A stretch of 64,000 nt of DNA from Pseudomonas viridiflava (GTDB taxonomy: Bacteria > Pseudomonadota > Gammaproteobacteria > Pseudomonadales > Pseudomonadaceae), in the NCBI RefSeq assembly GCF_900580865.1, contig NZ_UTBZ01000169.1, positions 1 to 64,000 of the forward strand. Direction: 5' to 3'. The position numbers and the translations under genes were made by a program. The notes under the pieces are model-generated. The model saw nothing but the letters and a program-made list of their open reading frames with translations, did not search any database and was not told the DNA's origin. This document shows, in pieces, positions 34,235 through 42,689 of this stretch. Within the stretch, counting starts at the first letter, position 1. Each line of letters opens with the position of its first letter.

Positions 34235-34489
34235 ATGAACAACGTATCGCGCTTTTTGACCGCCATCGCCTTCTCCCTGGCTGGCGTCGCCGCCCATGTC
34301 AACGCCGCGGTTGAACAGCATAGCTGCCACAGCAGCACCTGCTTCCAGCTGACGCCAGTCGTCAAGCAGGGCAGCGATGGCTTGATTGCTGCGGACGGTT
34401 CCAGCCGTACGCCTCAGGGCCAGATGTTTGCCGAGAACGGCGCCAGCCGTACGCCGCAGAGCCATTGGCTGGAAAGCCAGAACGTTTGA
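34235..34489 (+). CDS. Small secreted peptide with CHSSTC and a repeated SRTPQ unit
   Basis: 84 residues. A signal peptide of about 24 residues ends AHVNA. The mature part of about 60 residues starts AVEQHSCHSSTCFQL and has only these two cysteines. Two imperfect repeats follow, ADGSSRTPQGQMF and ENGASRTPQSHWL. AAGGAAA precedes the ATG, 29 bp after the DUF2790 stop. The G-S-x-R-T phrase recalls copper-induced PtrA-like peptides. It is a candidate substrate of the MNIO enzyme under the shared regulation (inference). No family assigned. Confidence 0.7.
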   Translation: MNNVSRFLTAIAFSLAGVAAHVNAAVEQHSCHSSTCFQLTPVVKQGSDGLIAADGSSRTPQGQMFAENGASRTPQSHWLESQNV

Positions 34490-34526
34490 CTGGCTCGTCA
34501 CATTCATTGATCAAGGGTGACTCACT

Positions 34527-35738
34527 ATGTACCTCATCGCATTCCTCGGCGGTCTGCTGACCGTGCTCAGCCCCTGCATCCTGCCGGTGGTGCCGTTTCT
34601 GTTCGCTGGCGCCCAACGCAGCCGCGCTTCGATACTGTTGACCCTCGGCGGCATGGCGCTGACCTTCGCGCTGATCTCAAGCCTCGCCGTGGTCAGCAGC
34701 GAGTGGGTGATCCAGGCCAGCAACAGCGGACGTTACGTCGCACTGATCGTGATGAGCGTGTTCGCCCTGTCGCTGATCTCGGCGCGCATCGGCGACTGGC
34801 TGACACGACCGTTCGTGATGCTCGGCAATCGCCTCGACCCGGACACCCGGAAAAAGGCCGGGCCGTTGAGCTCGATCATGCTCGGCGTGGCCACGGGGCT
34901 GCTGTGGGCACCCTGCGCCGGACCGATTCTCGGCGTGATCCTGACTGGCGCCATGCTGCAAGGTGCCAATGCGCAGACCAGCCTGTTGCTGTTGGCCTAC
35001 GGCGCCGGCAGTGCCTTGTCGCTGGGTACGTTGATCTTCACCGGACGCGGCTTGGTTAATCGCTTGAAACCGTCGATTCCGTTCACCGGTTGGTTGCGTC
35101 GTGGTGCCGGGGTTGCGGTACTGGCGACGGCATCGGTGATTGCTACCGGCTTCGACAAAACCTTGCTGGCGAAGACCTCCTCTGAAGGCGTCGCCAGCGT
35201 CGAAAAAAGCGTGCTGGAAAACGTGCCAAAAGTGGTCGACTACTTCATCAGCAAAGTCCGCGCGGACTCGCCGATGGAGGAGGGCAAAGGCGCGATGCCG
35301 TCACTGGCCGGCGCGGTGCAATGGCTGAACTCGCCCGAGCTGAGCGCTGAGTCCCTGCGTGGCAAAGTGGTGCTGGTGGACTTCTGGACCTACGACTGCA
35401 TCAACTGCCAGCACACCCTGCCGTACGTCAAAGACTGGGCGAAGAAATATGAAAAGGACGGCCTCGTGGTGATCGGTGTTCACACCCCGGAATACGGCTA
35501 TGAGCGGATCATCGACAACGTCAGGGATCAGGTGAAAAAGCTCGGCATTACCTACCCGGTGGCCATCGATAACAACTATGCGATCTGGCGTAACTTCGAC
35601 AATCAGTACTGGCCGGCGCATTACCTGATCGACGCCAAGGGGCAGGTGCGTTACAGCCACTTCGGCGAAGGTCGCTACGAAGCGCAGGAGCAGATGATCC
35701 AGCAGTTGCTGCAGGAGGCAAAGGCGCCTGCCGCTTGA
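34527..35738 (+). CDS. DipZ-like thiol:disulfide protein (CcdA domain plus thioredoxin domain)
   Basis: 403 residues. A CcdA-type membrane domain occupies about 1-215, with its two redox cysteines at Cys17 (SPCILP) and Cys130 (WAPCAGP). A periplasmic thioredoxin-like domain follows, with Cys291-Ile-Asn-Cys294 and a TlpA-like core (VVLVDFWTYDC). It carries reducing power across the membrane to periplasmic thiols. It ends the operon with the two small two-cysteine proteins, which are likely partners. In P. aeruginosa a similar gene is under a copper-responsive two-component system (DsbRS). Confidence 0.85.
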   Translation: MYLIAFLGGLLTVLSPCILPVVPFLFAGAQRSRASILLTLGGMALTFALISSLAVVSSEWVIQASNSGRYVALIVMSVFALSLISARIGDWLTRPFVMLGNRLDPDTRKKAGPLSSIMLGVATGLLWAPCAGPILGVILTGAMLQGANAQTSLLLLAYGAGSALSLGTLIFTGRGLVNRLKPSIPFTGWLRRGAGVAVLATASVIATGFDKTLLAKTSSEGVASVEKSVLENVPKVVDYFISKVRADSPMEEGKGAMPSLAGAVQWLNSPELSAESLRGKVVLVDFWTYDCINCQHTLPYVKDWAKKYEKDGLVVIGVHTPEYGYERIIDNVRDQVKKLGITYPVAIDNNYAIWRNFDNQYWPAHYLIDAKGQVRYSHFGEGRYEAQEQMIQQLLQEAKAPAA

Positions 35739-35755
35739 TCAGCAAAACCAATGGC

Positions 35756-36217
35756 TCAGAGGTCGCGGACCATGAGCCATTGTTCGTTGTCCCAGGCGCG
35801 AAAACGTTCCAGCACCTGCCAGCCGCGTTTGGCGTAGTAGTCCTGTTTGGTCTGCGTGTGCAGATACAGGCGCGCAAAGCCGCAGTCTTTCGCTTCCTGA
35901 CAAACCCCCTCAATCAAGCGTTCCGCCAGACCTTGCCCGCGAGCGTCGGGGCTGACGAACACGCAGGCCAGCCAAGGGCCGAGATCAGGGCGCAGAGCGA
36001 GGTCATCACGTGCCAGCGCCGCGCCGCCGAGCAGACGCTCACCGTCCATGGCGATCAGGCAGGACCAGTCGCCATTGCCTTGACCCTCGGCAAATTCACG
36101 CTGCCATTCGGCCAGCGGGTGATCGACGTATTCGTAGGGGAATTGTTCGTGAATCCATTGGGCATAACGGTCGCTGTGGTGCAGGTGATGCGCGAGCCAA
36201 TCGATTTGCAGTGACAT
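35756..36217 (-). CDS. GNAT-family N-acetyltransferase
   Basis: 153 residues from ATG 36217; a longer in-frame start at 36283 is less likely. The acetyl-CoA loop is visible in VFVSPDARGQGLAERLIEG, followed by FARLYLHTQTKQDYYAKRGW. The acyl acceptor is unknown. The gene is convergent with dipZ, 17 bp away. Confidence 0.82.
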   Translation of the reverse strand: MSLQIDWLAHHLHHSDRYAQWIHEQFPYEYVDHPLAEWQREFAEGQGNGDWSCLIAMDGERLLGGAALARDDLALRPDLGPWLACVFVSPDARGQGLAERLIEGVCQEAKDCGFARLYLHTQTKQDYYAKRGWQVLERFRAWDNEQWLMVRDL

Positions 36218-36442
36218 CCGTCGAGTCCGTTTCAGAAGCGAGCGAGCATCAGAAACCAATCCCCCAACCTTGGCAATCCTCAAGGTGTTCCAGACGCTTT
36301 ACAGATTTCCACCGCTCATCGGCAAACCCCCGGTTTTACGGGGTTGCCAGACGATTGGCAGGGACGCCACGCGGTCTCGGCGCGATAGTGCGTGAGCAGG
36401 GTCACTGCCGGCCTTGCCCCATAACAAGAGCGCGAGGTTGCC

Positions 36443-36715
36443 ATGCCTAAATTCGTGATTGAACGCGAGATTCCAGGGGCCGGGAAGCTGTCGGAAGCAG
36501 AACTCAAAGCCGTGTCGCACAAGTCCTGTGACGTGTTGCGCGAACTCGGGCCGCAGGTGCAATGGCTGCAGAGCTATGTCACCGCTGACAAAATTTATTG
36601 CGTGTACATCGCGCCGGATGAAGAGCAGGTGCGTGAACATGCAAGGCGTGGTGGCTTTCCTGCCAACAGTGTGGCGCGTGTGATGACGGTCATCGACCCG
36701 ACTACGGCCGAATAA
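36443..36715 (+). CDS. DUF4242 family protein
   Basis: 90 residues, starting MPKFVIEREIPGAGKLSE, the DUF4242 (SCO4226-like, nickel-binding ferredoxin-like fold) pattern, with SYVTADKIYCVYIAPDEEQVREHARRGGF following. Cytoplasmic, role unclear. It is 33 bp before a methyltransferase gene on the same strand. Confidence 0.82.
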   Translation: MPKFVIEREIPGAGKLSEAELKAVSHKSCDVLRELGPQVQWLQSYVTADKIYCVYIAPDEEQVREHARRGGFPANSVARVMTVIDPTTAE

Positions 36716-36748
36716 TCACTGATCCAATTTGTAGCGGAGCTCACTGTC

Positions 36749-37561
36749 ATGAGTACCCCGATTGATCTGACTGCCTTGAAGGAACGCCAGAAAGTCGCCT
36801 GGGCCAGTGGCGACTACGCCGTGATCGGCACGACGTTGCAAATCGTCGGCGAAAACCTCGCCGAAGCCTGCGACCTGCGTTGCGACGAGGAGGTGCTGGA
36901 TGTCGCTGCCGGCAACGGTAATGCAACGCTGGCGGCGGCGCGGCGCGGTTGTCTGGTCACCTCGACCGATTACGTCGCGGCACTGCTGGAGCGCGGACAG
37001 GACCGTGCCCGCGCGGAGCATCTGGACGTGACCTTTCAGGTGGCCGATGCCGAAGCGCTGCCGTTTGCCGACGAGAGCTATGACGCCGTGCTGTCGACCT
37101 TTGGGGTGATGTTCGCACCGGATCAGGACAAGGCTGCTGCCGAACTGGGCCGGGTATGTCGCCGTGGCGGGCGGATCGGTCTGGCCAACTGGACGCCGGA
37201 AGGTTTCGTTGGGCAGATGTTCAAGACCCTCGGCCGGCATCTGCCGCCACCTGCCGGTGCCCAGCCGCCGTCGAATTGGGGCTCCGATGCCTGGCTGCAC
37301 AAGCATTTCGATGACCGCGACTTTCTGCTGCGCGTGACACGGCGCGAGTTCAACTTTCGCTATCGCTCGGCGGCGCATTTCATCGATATTTTCCGCCATT
37401 GGTACGGGCCGGTGCACAAGGCTTTCGCGGCACTGCCGCCGGAGAGCGGGCAGGCACTGGAAAGTGATCTGGCGGATTTGCTCAATCGTTTGAATCGGGC
37501 GGGGGAAGAGTCGCTGGTGGTGCCGAGTGAGTATCTGGAGGTGGTGATTACTAAACGCTGA
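36749..37561 (+). CDS. Class I SAM-dependent methyltransferase
   Basis: 270 residues. The SAM motif EVLDVAAGNGNATLAAARRG, acidic STDYV and the FQVADAEALPFADESYDAVLS stretch are typical of UbiE/SmtA-like methyltransferases. It probably shares a transcript with the DUF4242 gene. Substrate unknown. A type B REP pair follows. Confidence 0.83.
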   Translation: MSTPIDLTALKERQKVAWASGDYAVIGTTLQIVGENLAEACDLRCDEEVLDVAAGNGNATLAAARRGCLVTSTDYVAALLERGQDRARAEHLDVTFQVADAEALPFADESYDAVLSTFGVMFAPDQDKAAAELGRVCRRGGRIGLANWTPEGFVGQMFKTLGRHLPPPAGAQPPSNWGSDAWLHKHFDDRDFLLRVTRREFNFRYRSAAHFIDIFRHWYGPVHKAFAALPPESGQALESDLADLLNRLNRAGEESLVVPSEYLEVVITKR

Positions 37562-37595
37562 TTCACCCCCGACTTTGATGACGATGGAGACACCT

Positions 37596-37683
37596 GTGGG
37601 AGCGAGCCTGCTCGCGAAAGCGCTGTGTCATTCAACAAAGATGTTGTCTGAAGCTCCGTCTTCGCGAGCAGGCTCGCTCCCAC
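37596..37683. repeat. Inverted REP pair (type B)
   Basis: Arms 37596-37618 and 37661-37683, between convergent genes. Confidence 0.9.
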
Positions 37684-37710
37684 AAGGGAAATGTAGTTGG
37701 TGCGGAAGAC

Positions 37711-38433
37711 CTATTTCACCTGCGGCCGATCAAACCACTCCAGCGCCGTACGCCAGATGCAGATCCCCAGAAAGTACGCCGACATCAGTAACCACAACCC
37801 CATCACCAACGGGTTGATCACCGGGTGATTAAGTACCAGCGACAGACTGCACAGCAGCCAGATCGCCGTCACCGCAATGTTGATCGGCATGAATCGGCGT
37901 ACCCGGAACGGGTGCAAAAACTTCATCCGCGTCACGGTCAGCAGCGCTAGACCAATCACCGTCAGAAAAGTGATCCACGGCCCTGGCCCGATGATGTACA
38001 GGCACAGCGCGACCACATTCCATGCAGCCGGAAACCCGACAAAGTAGTTGTCCTTGCTCTTCATGTTGACGTTGCAGAAGCAGAACAGCGACGACACCAG
38101 AATCAGCGACACGGTCAGTAGCAAGGTGTAGTCGGGCAACGGAATGTAGCGATAGATGAACAGTGCCGGAATGAAGACATACGTCAGGTAATCGATCACC
38201 AGATCAAGGATCGAACCGTCGAAGCTCGGCAGCACAGACTGCACGTTGACCTTGCGCGCCAGCGCGCCGTCGAGGCCGTCGACAATCAGCGCCACGCCCA
38301 GCCACATCAGGCAATGGGTCGGCTGGTTTTCCAACAGGGCGAGGGTGGCCAGAAAAGCGGTGACCACGCCAGTTGCGGTAAAACCATGGGCGCCCCATGC
38401 TTTGAGCCTGGCGATGTGTACGGTCGATATCAC
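37711..38433 (-). CDS. pcs: Phosphatidylcholine synthase
   Basis: 240 residues from a GTG at 38433, with GGAG nine bases upstream; this gives the family start (V/M)ISTVHIARLKAWGAHG. The CDP-alcohol phosphotransferase signature is present as DGLDGALAR followed by DGSILDLVIDYL. Eight hydrophobic segments can be counted. The enzyme joins choline to CDP-diacylglycerol in the inner membrane. A further in-frame reading to 38496 is unlike the family. The 130 bp upstream are rich in short GC stems. Confidence 0.9.
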   Translation of the reverse strand: MISTVHIARLKAWGAHGFTATGVVTAFLATLALLENQPTHCLMWLGVALIVDGLDGALARKVNVQSVLPSFDGSILDLVIDYLTYVFIPALFIYRYIPLPDYTLLLTVSLILVSSLFCFCNVNMKSKDNYFVGFPAAWNVVALCLYIIGPGPWITFLTVIGLALLTVTRMKFLHPFRVRRFMPINIAVTAIWLLCSLSLVLNHPVINPLVMGLWLLMSAYFLGICIWRTALEWFDRPQVK

Positions 38434-38692
38434 GGGGGCGTTCTCCAGAAAGTGAAGCAAGCCGGGTATCACCCTTGGGTGCAAGGGCGCCGGCAAACCG
38501 GGTCGGGGTTGCTGCTATCGACCGGTCTGGCCGGGATAAGGTTCAGCATCCTTGAATCTTAGCTGGCCGGCGCAAAAATACGCAGGCGAAATCCGCCAGG
38601 GTCTTGAGTGTCAGCCAAACGGTGCTGGCGCTATGGCTTAAGGGGGCTATTGTTGCCAGACGCAGTCACTGCCAATGCTTGAGGATGACGTC

Positions 38693-39463
38693 ATGATCAC
38701 CAGCGATTTGCTTGAAAAACTGCTGCGAGGCCAGGCCTCGGCGGGACAACAATCTTCAGCGTCTGCCGGCGATGGTTTGGGTGGTTTGGGCGGGTTGCTG
38801 GGTGGACTGCTCGGTGGTGGCTCGGGCGCGGCCAGCGGCGGCGGATCTGCCGGTGGACTTGGCGGCTTGGGCGGCTTGCTCGGTGGTTTGCTCGGCGGCG
38901 GTGCCGGTGGGGGGCTGGGCGGCGCCTTGGGTGGCGCACTGGGCGGCGGGGGCGGTACGCAAAGTCGTTCCGGCGGGACCAATTATGCGGCGCTGGCGTC
39001 GCTAGGGATGATGGCGTTCCAGGCGTATCAGGCCTGGCAACGCAGCCAGGCCAGCGCGGCCCCGCAACAGATCCCGCAGACGGCGAATCTCCTTGCCGGT
39101 CCGGAAGTCGAGGAGCACAGCCATGCTGTGTTGCGCGCGTTGATTGCGGCGGCCAAGGCTGACGGTGAGATCGACACCCGGGAACAACAGATGATCAGTG
39201 GGGAAATCAGCAAACACACCGACGACCCACAATTGCAGCAATGGTTTGACGAAGAAGTCTCGAAACCGCTGGACGCCAACGAAGTCGCGCAGGCGGCCAA
39301 AGGCGATCCGGCCATGGCCGCTGAGATGTATCTGGTCAGCGTGATCCTCGTGGATGACCAGCGGGACGCGGAGCGCAGTTATCTGGACGAGCTGGCAGCA
39401 GCCTTGCAGATCGACCCGGATTTGCAGGTGCATCTGGAACAGCAGGCCAAAGGCCAGGCGTGA
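38693..39463 (+). CDS. YebE-like protein with DUF533/TerB-like domain
   Basis: 256 residues from ATG 38693 with GAGG upstream. Residues about 25-95 are a low-complexity run of Gly/Leu repeats (GGLGGLLGGLLGGG type), then a short hydrophobic stretch. The C-terminal 130 residues form a TerB-like helical domain (ALIAAAKADGEIDTREQQMI, MYLVSVILVDDQRDAERSYL). E. coli YebE is an inner membrane protein of unknown function in this family. Confidence 0.82.
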   Translation: MITSDLLEKLLRGQASAGQQSSASAGDGLGGLGGLLGGLLGGGSGAASGGGSAGGLGGLGGLLGGLLGGGAGGGLGGALGGALGGGGGTQSRSGGTNYAALASLGMMAFQAYQAWQRSQASAAPQQIPQTANLLAGPEVEEHSHAVLRALIAAAKADGEIDTREQQMISGEISKHTDDPQLQQWFDEEVSKPLDANEVAQAAKGDPAMAAEMYLVSVILVDDQRDAERSYLDELAAALQIDPDLQVHLEQQAKGQA

Positions 39464-39473
39464 AAGCAAAATC

Positions 39474-39564
39474 AAAAGATCGCAGCCTTCGGCAGCTCCT
39501 ACAGGGTGTACATCATTCCATGTAGGAGCTGCCGAAGGCTCGGGCCGCGATCGGACGATCTTTT
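39474..39564. repeat. Inverted REP pair (type A), one arm with an insertion
   Basis: Left arm 39474-39502 is standard. The right arm 39522-39564 is interrupted after GAAGGCT by CGGGCCGCGATCGGA, then resumes CGATCTTTT. The pair lies five bases from the stop of the RAYT gene. Confidence 0.85.
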
Positions 39565-39569
39565 GATCT

Positions 39570-40028
39570 TCAAAACCAGATGGCATCCCACAACGGGTAG
39601 TCTCCCACACGCCGAACCAATCCGGCGCGTATCGGGTTCATAACGATATATCGGGCCGCCGCTTTAAGATCTTCATCGCGACGCAACGCCCGGTCGTAGT
39701 AACCGCGTTGCCATAACCGTCCCTGACTGCCGCGCTTGAGATTGATCGAACGACAACTGCGCGATTTCACGCGGCACATGAGCGCTGCCAATGAACCTTG
39801 TTTCAATTCAATCAGCCAATGCAGATGATCCGGCATCACCACCCACGCCAGCGACTGAACCATTCCCTCGTCATTGGCTGCACGCATTTGCTCTACCAGC
39901 AGTCTTCCCAAACGCCAATCCGAAAACACTGACTGACGTTCGTAAACGACGGCGGTGAGCAGATAAATACGTCCAGCCTCGCTATAGCGTCCCTTGCGTA
40001 ATCCACACGCCTTTGCAGCAACAGGCAT
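39570..40028 (-). CDS. REP-associated tyrosine transposase (RAYT)
   Basis: 152 residues from ATG 40028, with GGAGG upstream; an earlier in-frame ATG at 40070 is less likely. The histidine motif reads MPDHLHWL. The tyrosine motif region reads GYYDRALRRDEDLKAAARYI, followed by the conserved NPIRAGLVRRVGDYPLWDA ending. It is an intact single-domain Y1 transposase related to IS200/IS605 enzymes. Type A REP pairs flank it on both sides, the standard arrangement for RAYTs that spread REPs. Confidence 0.92.
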   Translation of the reverse strand: MPVAAKACGLRKGRYSEAGRIYLLTAVVYERQSVFSDWRLGRLLVEQMRAANDEGMVQSLAWVVMPDHLHWLIELKQGSLAALMCRVKSRSCRSINLKRGSQGRLWQRGYYDRALRRDEDLKAAARYIVMNPIRAGLVRRVGDYPLWDAIWF

Positions 40029-40114
40029 TCCGTTGCCCTCCCAAAAACATCGTTCCTGAACGTTAGCCATCCCTCACCGTTACGCGAACTCAACCCATTG
40101 CACGATGTAACCCC

Positions 40115-40196
40115 GTAGGAGCTGCCGAAGGCTGCGATCTTTTGATCTTGTTTTTAAAATCACAATCAAAAGATCGCAGCCTTCGGCAGCTCCTAC
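40115..40196. repeat. Inverted REP pair (type A) upstream of the RAYT
   Basis: Arms 40115-40143 and 40168-40196. With the pair at 39474-39564 it brackets the RAYT gene. Confidence 0.9.
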
Positions 40197-40330
40197 ACGG
40201 TGTTTCAGTGCATTTGACGGCCGTCCGTCCGGGCAATTTTCACGTCGATTGAATTTTTCGCAGGCGCTGCCTCTCTGCTGCTGTAGAGGCGTGTGGAACA
40301 GCGTCCTGCCAACCGACCGAGATTTTTGCC

Positions 40331-41707
40331 ATGACTGTCCTGACCCCCCTGCAAGCTGCGCCTGCCCAACCGCATCTTATGAATGCCGCCGGCAACATCC
40401 GCCAGGTCTATGAAGCGTTGTTGCGCGATGACAATTGCCAGGACCTTGCGCAGGCGTTCTTGCAGGAACAACTGCAACACGCTGCGCAACTCACCGATGC
40501 TTTGCCTGAAGATCCGACCACGTGGCACGCCTGGGTCGCCGAACATTGCGCCGATGTCGCCCGGCAATACGCCGACTACCTGCAACAACGCAAGGCCGGC
40601 GAGCCGCGGCAATTTTTCCGTGGCAAAGCGCAGGCGCTGTATTTCCTGCAAGCGGTGGCACCGACCAAACTGGTCGACGGTGCGTGGCTCTCTGGCCTGT
40701 TGCCGCGCTGGCAGGATCCGCGTTTCCAAGGCTTGTTGCGCACCTTTCTGGAAGAACTGGGCGAAGGCAATCCGGCGCAAAACCACGTGGTGATCTACCG
40801 CAAGCTGCTCGCCGAGCACGACTTGCAGGACAGCAGTGCCATCGACGATGAACGCTACCTGCAAGGCGCGATACAACTGGCGCTTGGCGTCTGTGGCGCT
40901 GATTACTTGCCCGAGGTGATCGGCTACAACCTCGGTTATGAACAACTGCCCTTGCACCTGTTGATCAGCAGTTACGAACTCAGCGAGCTGGGCATCGATC
41001 CGTACTATTTCACCCTGCATGTGACCATCGACAATGCCAGCACCGGCCATGCGCAAAAAGCCGTGCAGGCCGCGCTCGATCTGCTGCCGCTTGAAGCCGA
41101 TCGCACCGAGTTTCTGCGCCGGGTCGCGCTGGGTTATCGGCTCAACGATCTGGGCCAGGGCAGTCGCGCGATCATCGAAGGTTTCGACCTTGAGCACGAG
41201 TTGCTGGCGATGCTTGAGCGCAAGTGCCCATTCGCGCAACACATGCACTCCGATTACTGCCGCTTCGAAGGGCAGACCGTCAATCAGTGGCTGGCTGCAC
41301 CGGAGCAATTGCCCGGTTTTCTTCAAGCGTTGCAGAACAAAGGCTGGATCAAACGCCACGAAGACCCGCAGGCCAGCCGTTTTTGGCAACTGATCGCGGG
41401 CGACGGTGCGGCGATGTTCGGCGTGTTCAATGCCTACGAAAAACAACTGGTGCACGACTGGATCGCTGGCGACTGGACGCCGTCGGGCAAAGCGAAACCT
41501 GTTCGACGGCACAGTCAGACCGCAGCGGCCATTGAGGGGCTTGAACAGGATCCCGATGTTCAGGCGCTCAACGCCGCGCTGCAAGGTCAGGATGCCTTGG
41601 CGCAAATGGCGATTCTGATCCCCTGGCTCGCCCCGGCCCGCCATGCACATCCGGCCGGGCTGCTCGCCACCCGGCGTTTTATCGAACTCAAATCCCGTTT
41701 GCCTTAA
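40331..41707 (+). CDS. Haem-oxygenase-like diiron protein (iron-containing redox enzyme family)
   Basis: 458 residues. The middle of the protein has the pattern of haem-oxygenase-like diiron oxidases: Glu141-Glu142 in FLEELGEGN with His152 in QNHVV, and later His230, Asp234 and His240 in FTLHVTIDNASTGHAQ. Known relatives do N-oxygenation, desaturation or C-C cleavage of small amino-acid-like substrates. A methyltransferase gene follows after 11 bp, so the two probably act on one molecule. Substrate and product unknown. Confidence 0.75.
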   Translation: MTVLTPLQAAPAQPHLMNAAGNIRQVYEALLRDDNCQDLAQAFLQEQLQHAAQLTDALPEDPTTWHAWVAEHCADVARQYADYLQQRKAGEPRQFFRGKAQALYFLQAVAPTKLVDGAWLSGLLPRWQDPRFQGLLRTFLEELGEGNPAQNHVVIYRKLLAEHDLQDSSAIDDERYLQGAIQLALGVCGADYLPEVIGYNLGYEQLPLHLLISSYELSELGIDPYYFTLHVTIDNASTGHAQKAVQAALDLLPLEADRTEFLRRVALGYRLNDLGQGSRAIIEGFDLEHELLAMLERKCPFAQHMHSDYCRFEGQTVNQWLAAPEQLPGFLQALQNKGWIKRHEDPQASRFWQLIAGDGAAMFGVFNAYEKQLVHDWIAGDWTPSGKAKPVRRHSQTAAAIEGLEQDPDVQALNAALQGQDALAQMAILIPWLAPARHAHPAGLLATRRFIELKSRLP

Positions 41708-41718
41708 GGACCTTGCCG

Positions 41719-42672
41719 ATGAATCAGGAAGAACAACTCTGCCCCAACGACCTCGTGCTGCTGCAACTGGGTCGGCGCTTGTTGGCAGACGGATATCGGT
41801 TCGTCACCCCGACGCCGTTGACCCATCAACGGGTCAACCAGCGTGATGAAGGTCAGATGGCCGACTCTTTGCGCGATGTGTTCGGCTGGTCGCGTCCGTT
41901 CGCGCCGGGATTGTTGTCCGCCGATGAACAGCGGCAACTGCAAGACGCGCAGATCATTGATGCTTACGAAGGTCAGTTGAAAAGTCGCGTGCGCTGGTCA
42001 AGCCTGGATGATTTGCTGTTCGTGCATTCGGCATTCCCCACCGACGCGGCGGATGCGGTGTTTTTCGGACCCGACACCTACCGCTTCGCGCAACTGATCC
42101 ACGCTCACCTGCAACAGAACTTCGCGCCAATCCAGCGTGCGGTGGACATCGGCTGTGGTGCTGGCGTCGGTGCGATTGTGATCGGTCGTGCCCGTCGCGA
42201 GGCAGAGGTGCTGGCGCTGGACATCAACCCTGCGGCGCTGCGTCTGACCGCGATCAATGCGGCACTGGCCGAGGTCGCCAACGTCGAAGTCCGCGCCAGT
42301 GATCTGTTGCAGGGGGTCGACGGCGAGTTTGACCTGATCGTCGCCAACCCGCCGTACATGGCCGATCCAGCCGAGCGCGCCTATCGCCATGGTGGCGGCA
42401 CGTTGGGGGCAGGGCTGTCGCTGCGCATCGTTGAGCAGGCACTGAATCGGCTGGCACCCGGCGGTTCGTTGTTGCTCTACACCGGCGTGGCGATGGTCGA
42501 TGGTCGCGATCCGTTTCTCGACACCGTGTTACCGCGACTCGATGAAAAACGCTTCGGCTGGACGTACCGCGAACTCGATCCGGATGTCTTCGGCGAAGAG
42601 CTGCTCAACCCCGGCTATCAACGGGTCGACCGGATCGCCGTGGTGGCGTTGACCGTGACCCGAATTGGCTGA
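41719..42672 (+). CDS. Class I methyltransferase with NPPY motif
   Basis: 317 residues from ATG 41719 with AAGGA upstream. SAM loop AVDIGCGAGVGAIVI, acidic ALDIN, and the NPPYM motif of enzymes that methylate planar nitrogens or amide/guanidine-type nitrogen (PrmC/HemK, RsmC group). The N-terminal 130 residues have no domain I recognise. It is tightly linked to the diiron protein upstream and lies 17 bp before ligD. Confidence 0.8.
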   Translation: MNQEEQLCPNDLVLLQLGRRLLADGYRFVTPTPLTHQRVNQRDEGQMADSLRDVFGWSRPFAPGLLSADEQRQLQDAQIIDAYEGQLKSRVRWSSLDDLLFVHSAFPTDAADAVFFGPDTYRFAQLIHAHLQQNFAPIQRAVDIGCGAGVGAIVIGRARREAEVLALDINPAALRLTAINAALAEVANVEVRASDLLQGVDGEFDLIVANPPYMADPAERAYRHGGGTLGAGLSLRIVEQALNRLAPGGSLLLYTGVAMVDGRDPFLDTVLPRLDEKRFGWTYRELDPDVFGEELLNPGYQRVDRIAVVALTVTRIG

Positions 42673-42689
42673 AGCAAGGCAGGTGCACG

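Noticed and set aside
38434..38570. 4.5S RNA or TPP riboswitch upstream of pcs
   Set aside because: The diagnostic GGAAGGAAGCAG or CUGAGA/GGAUAAU blocks are absent.
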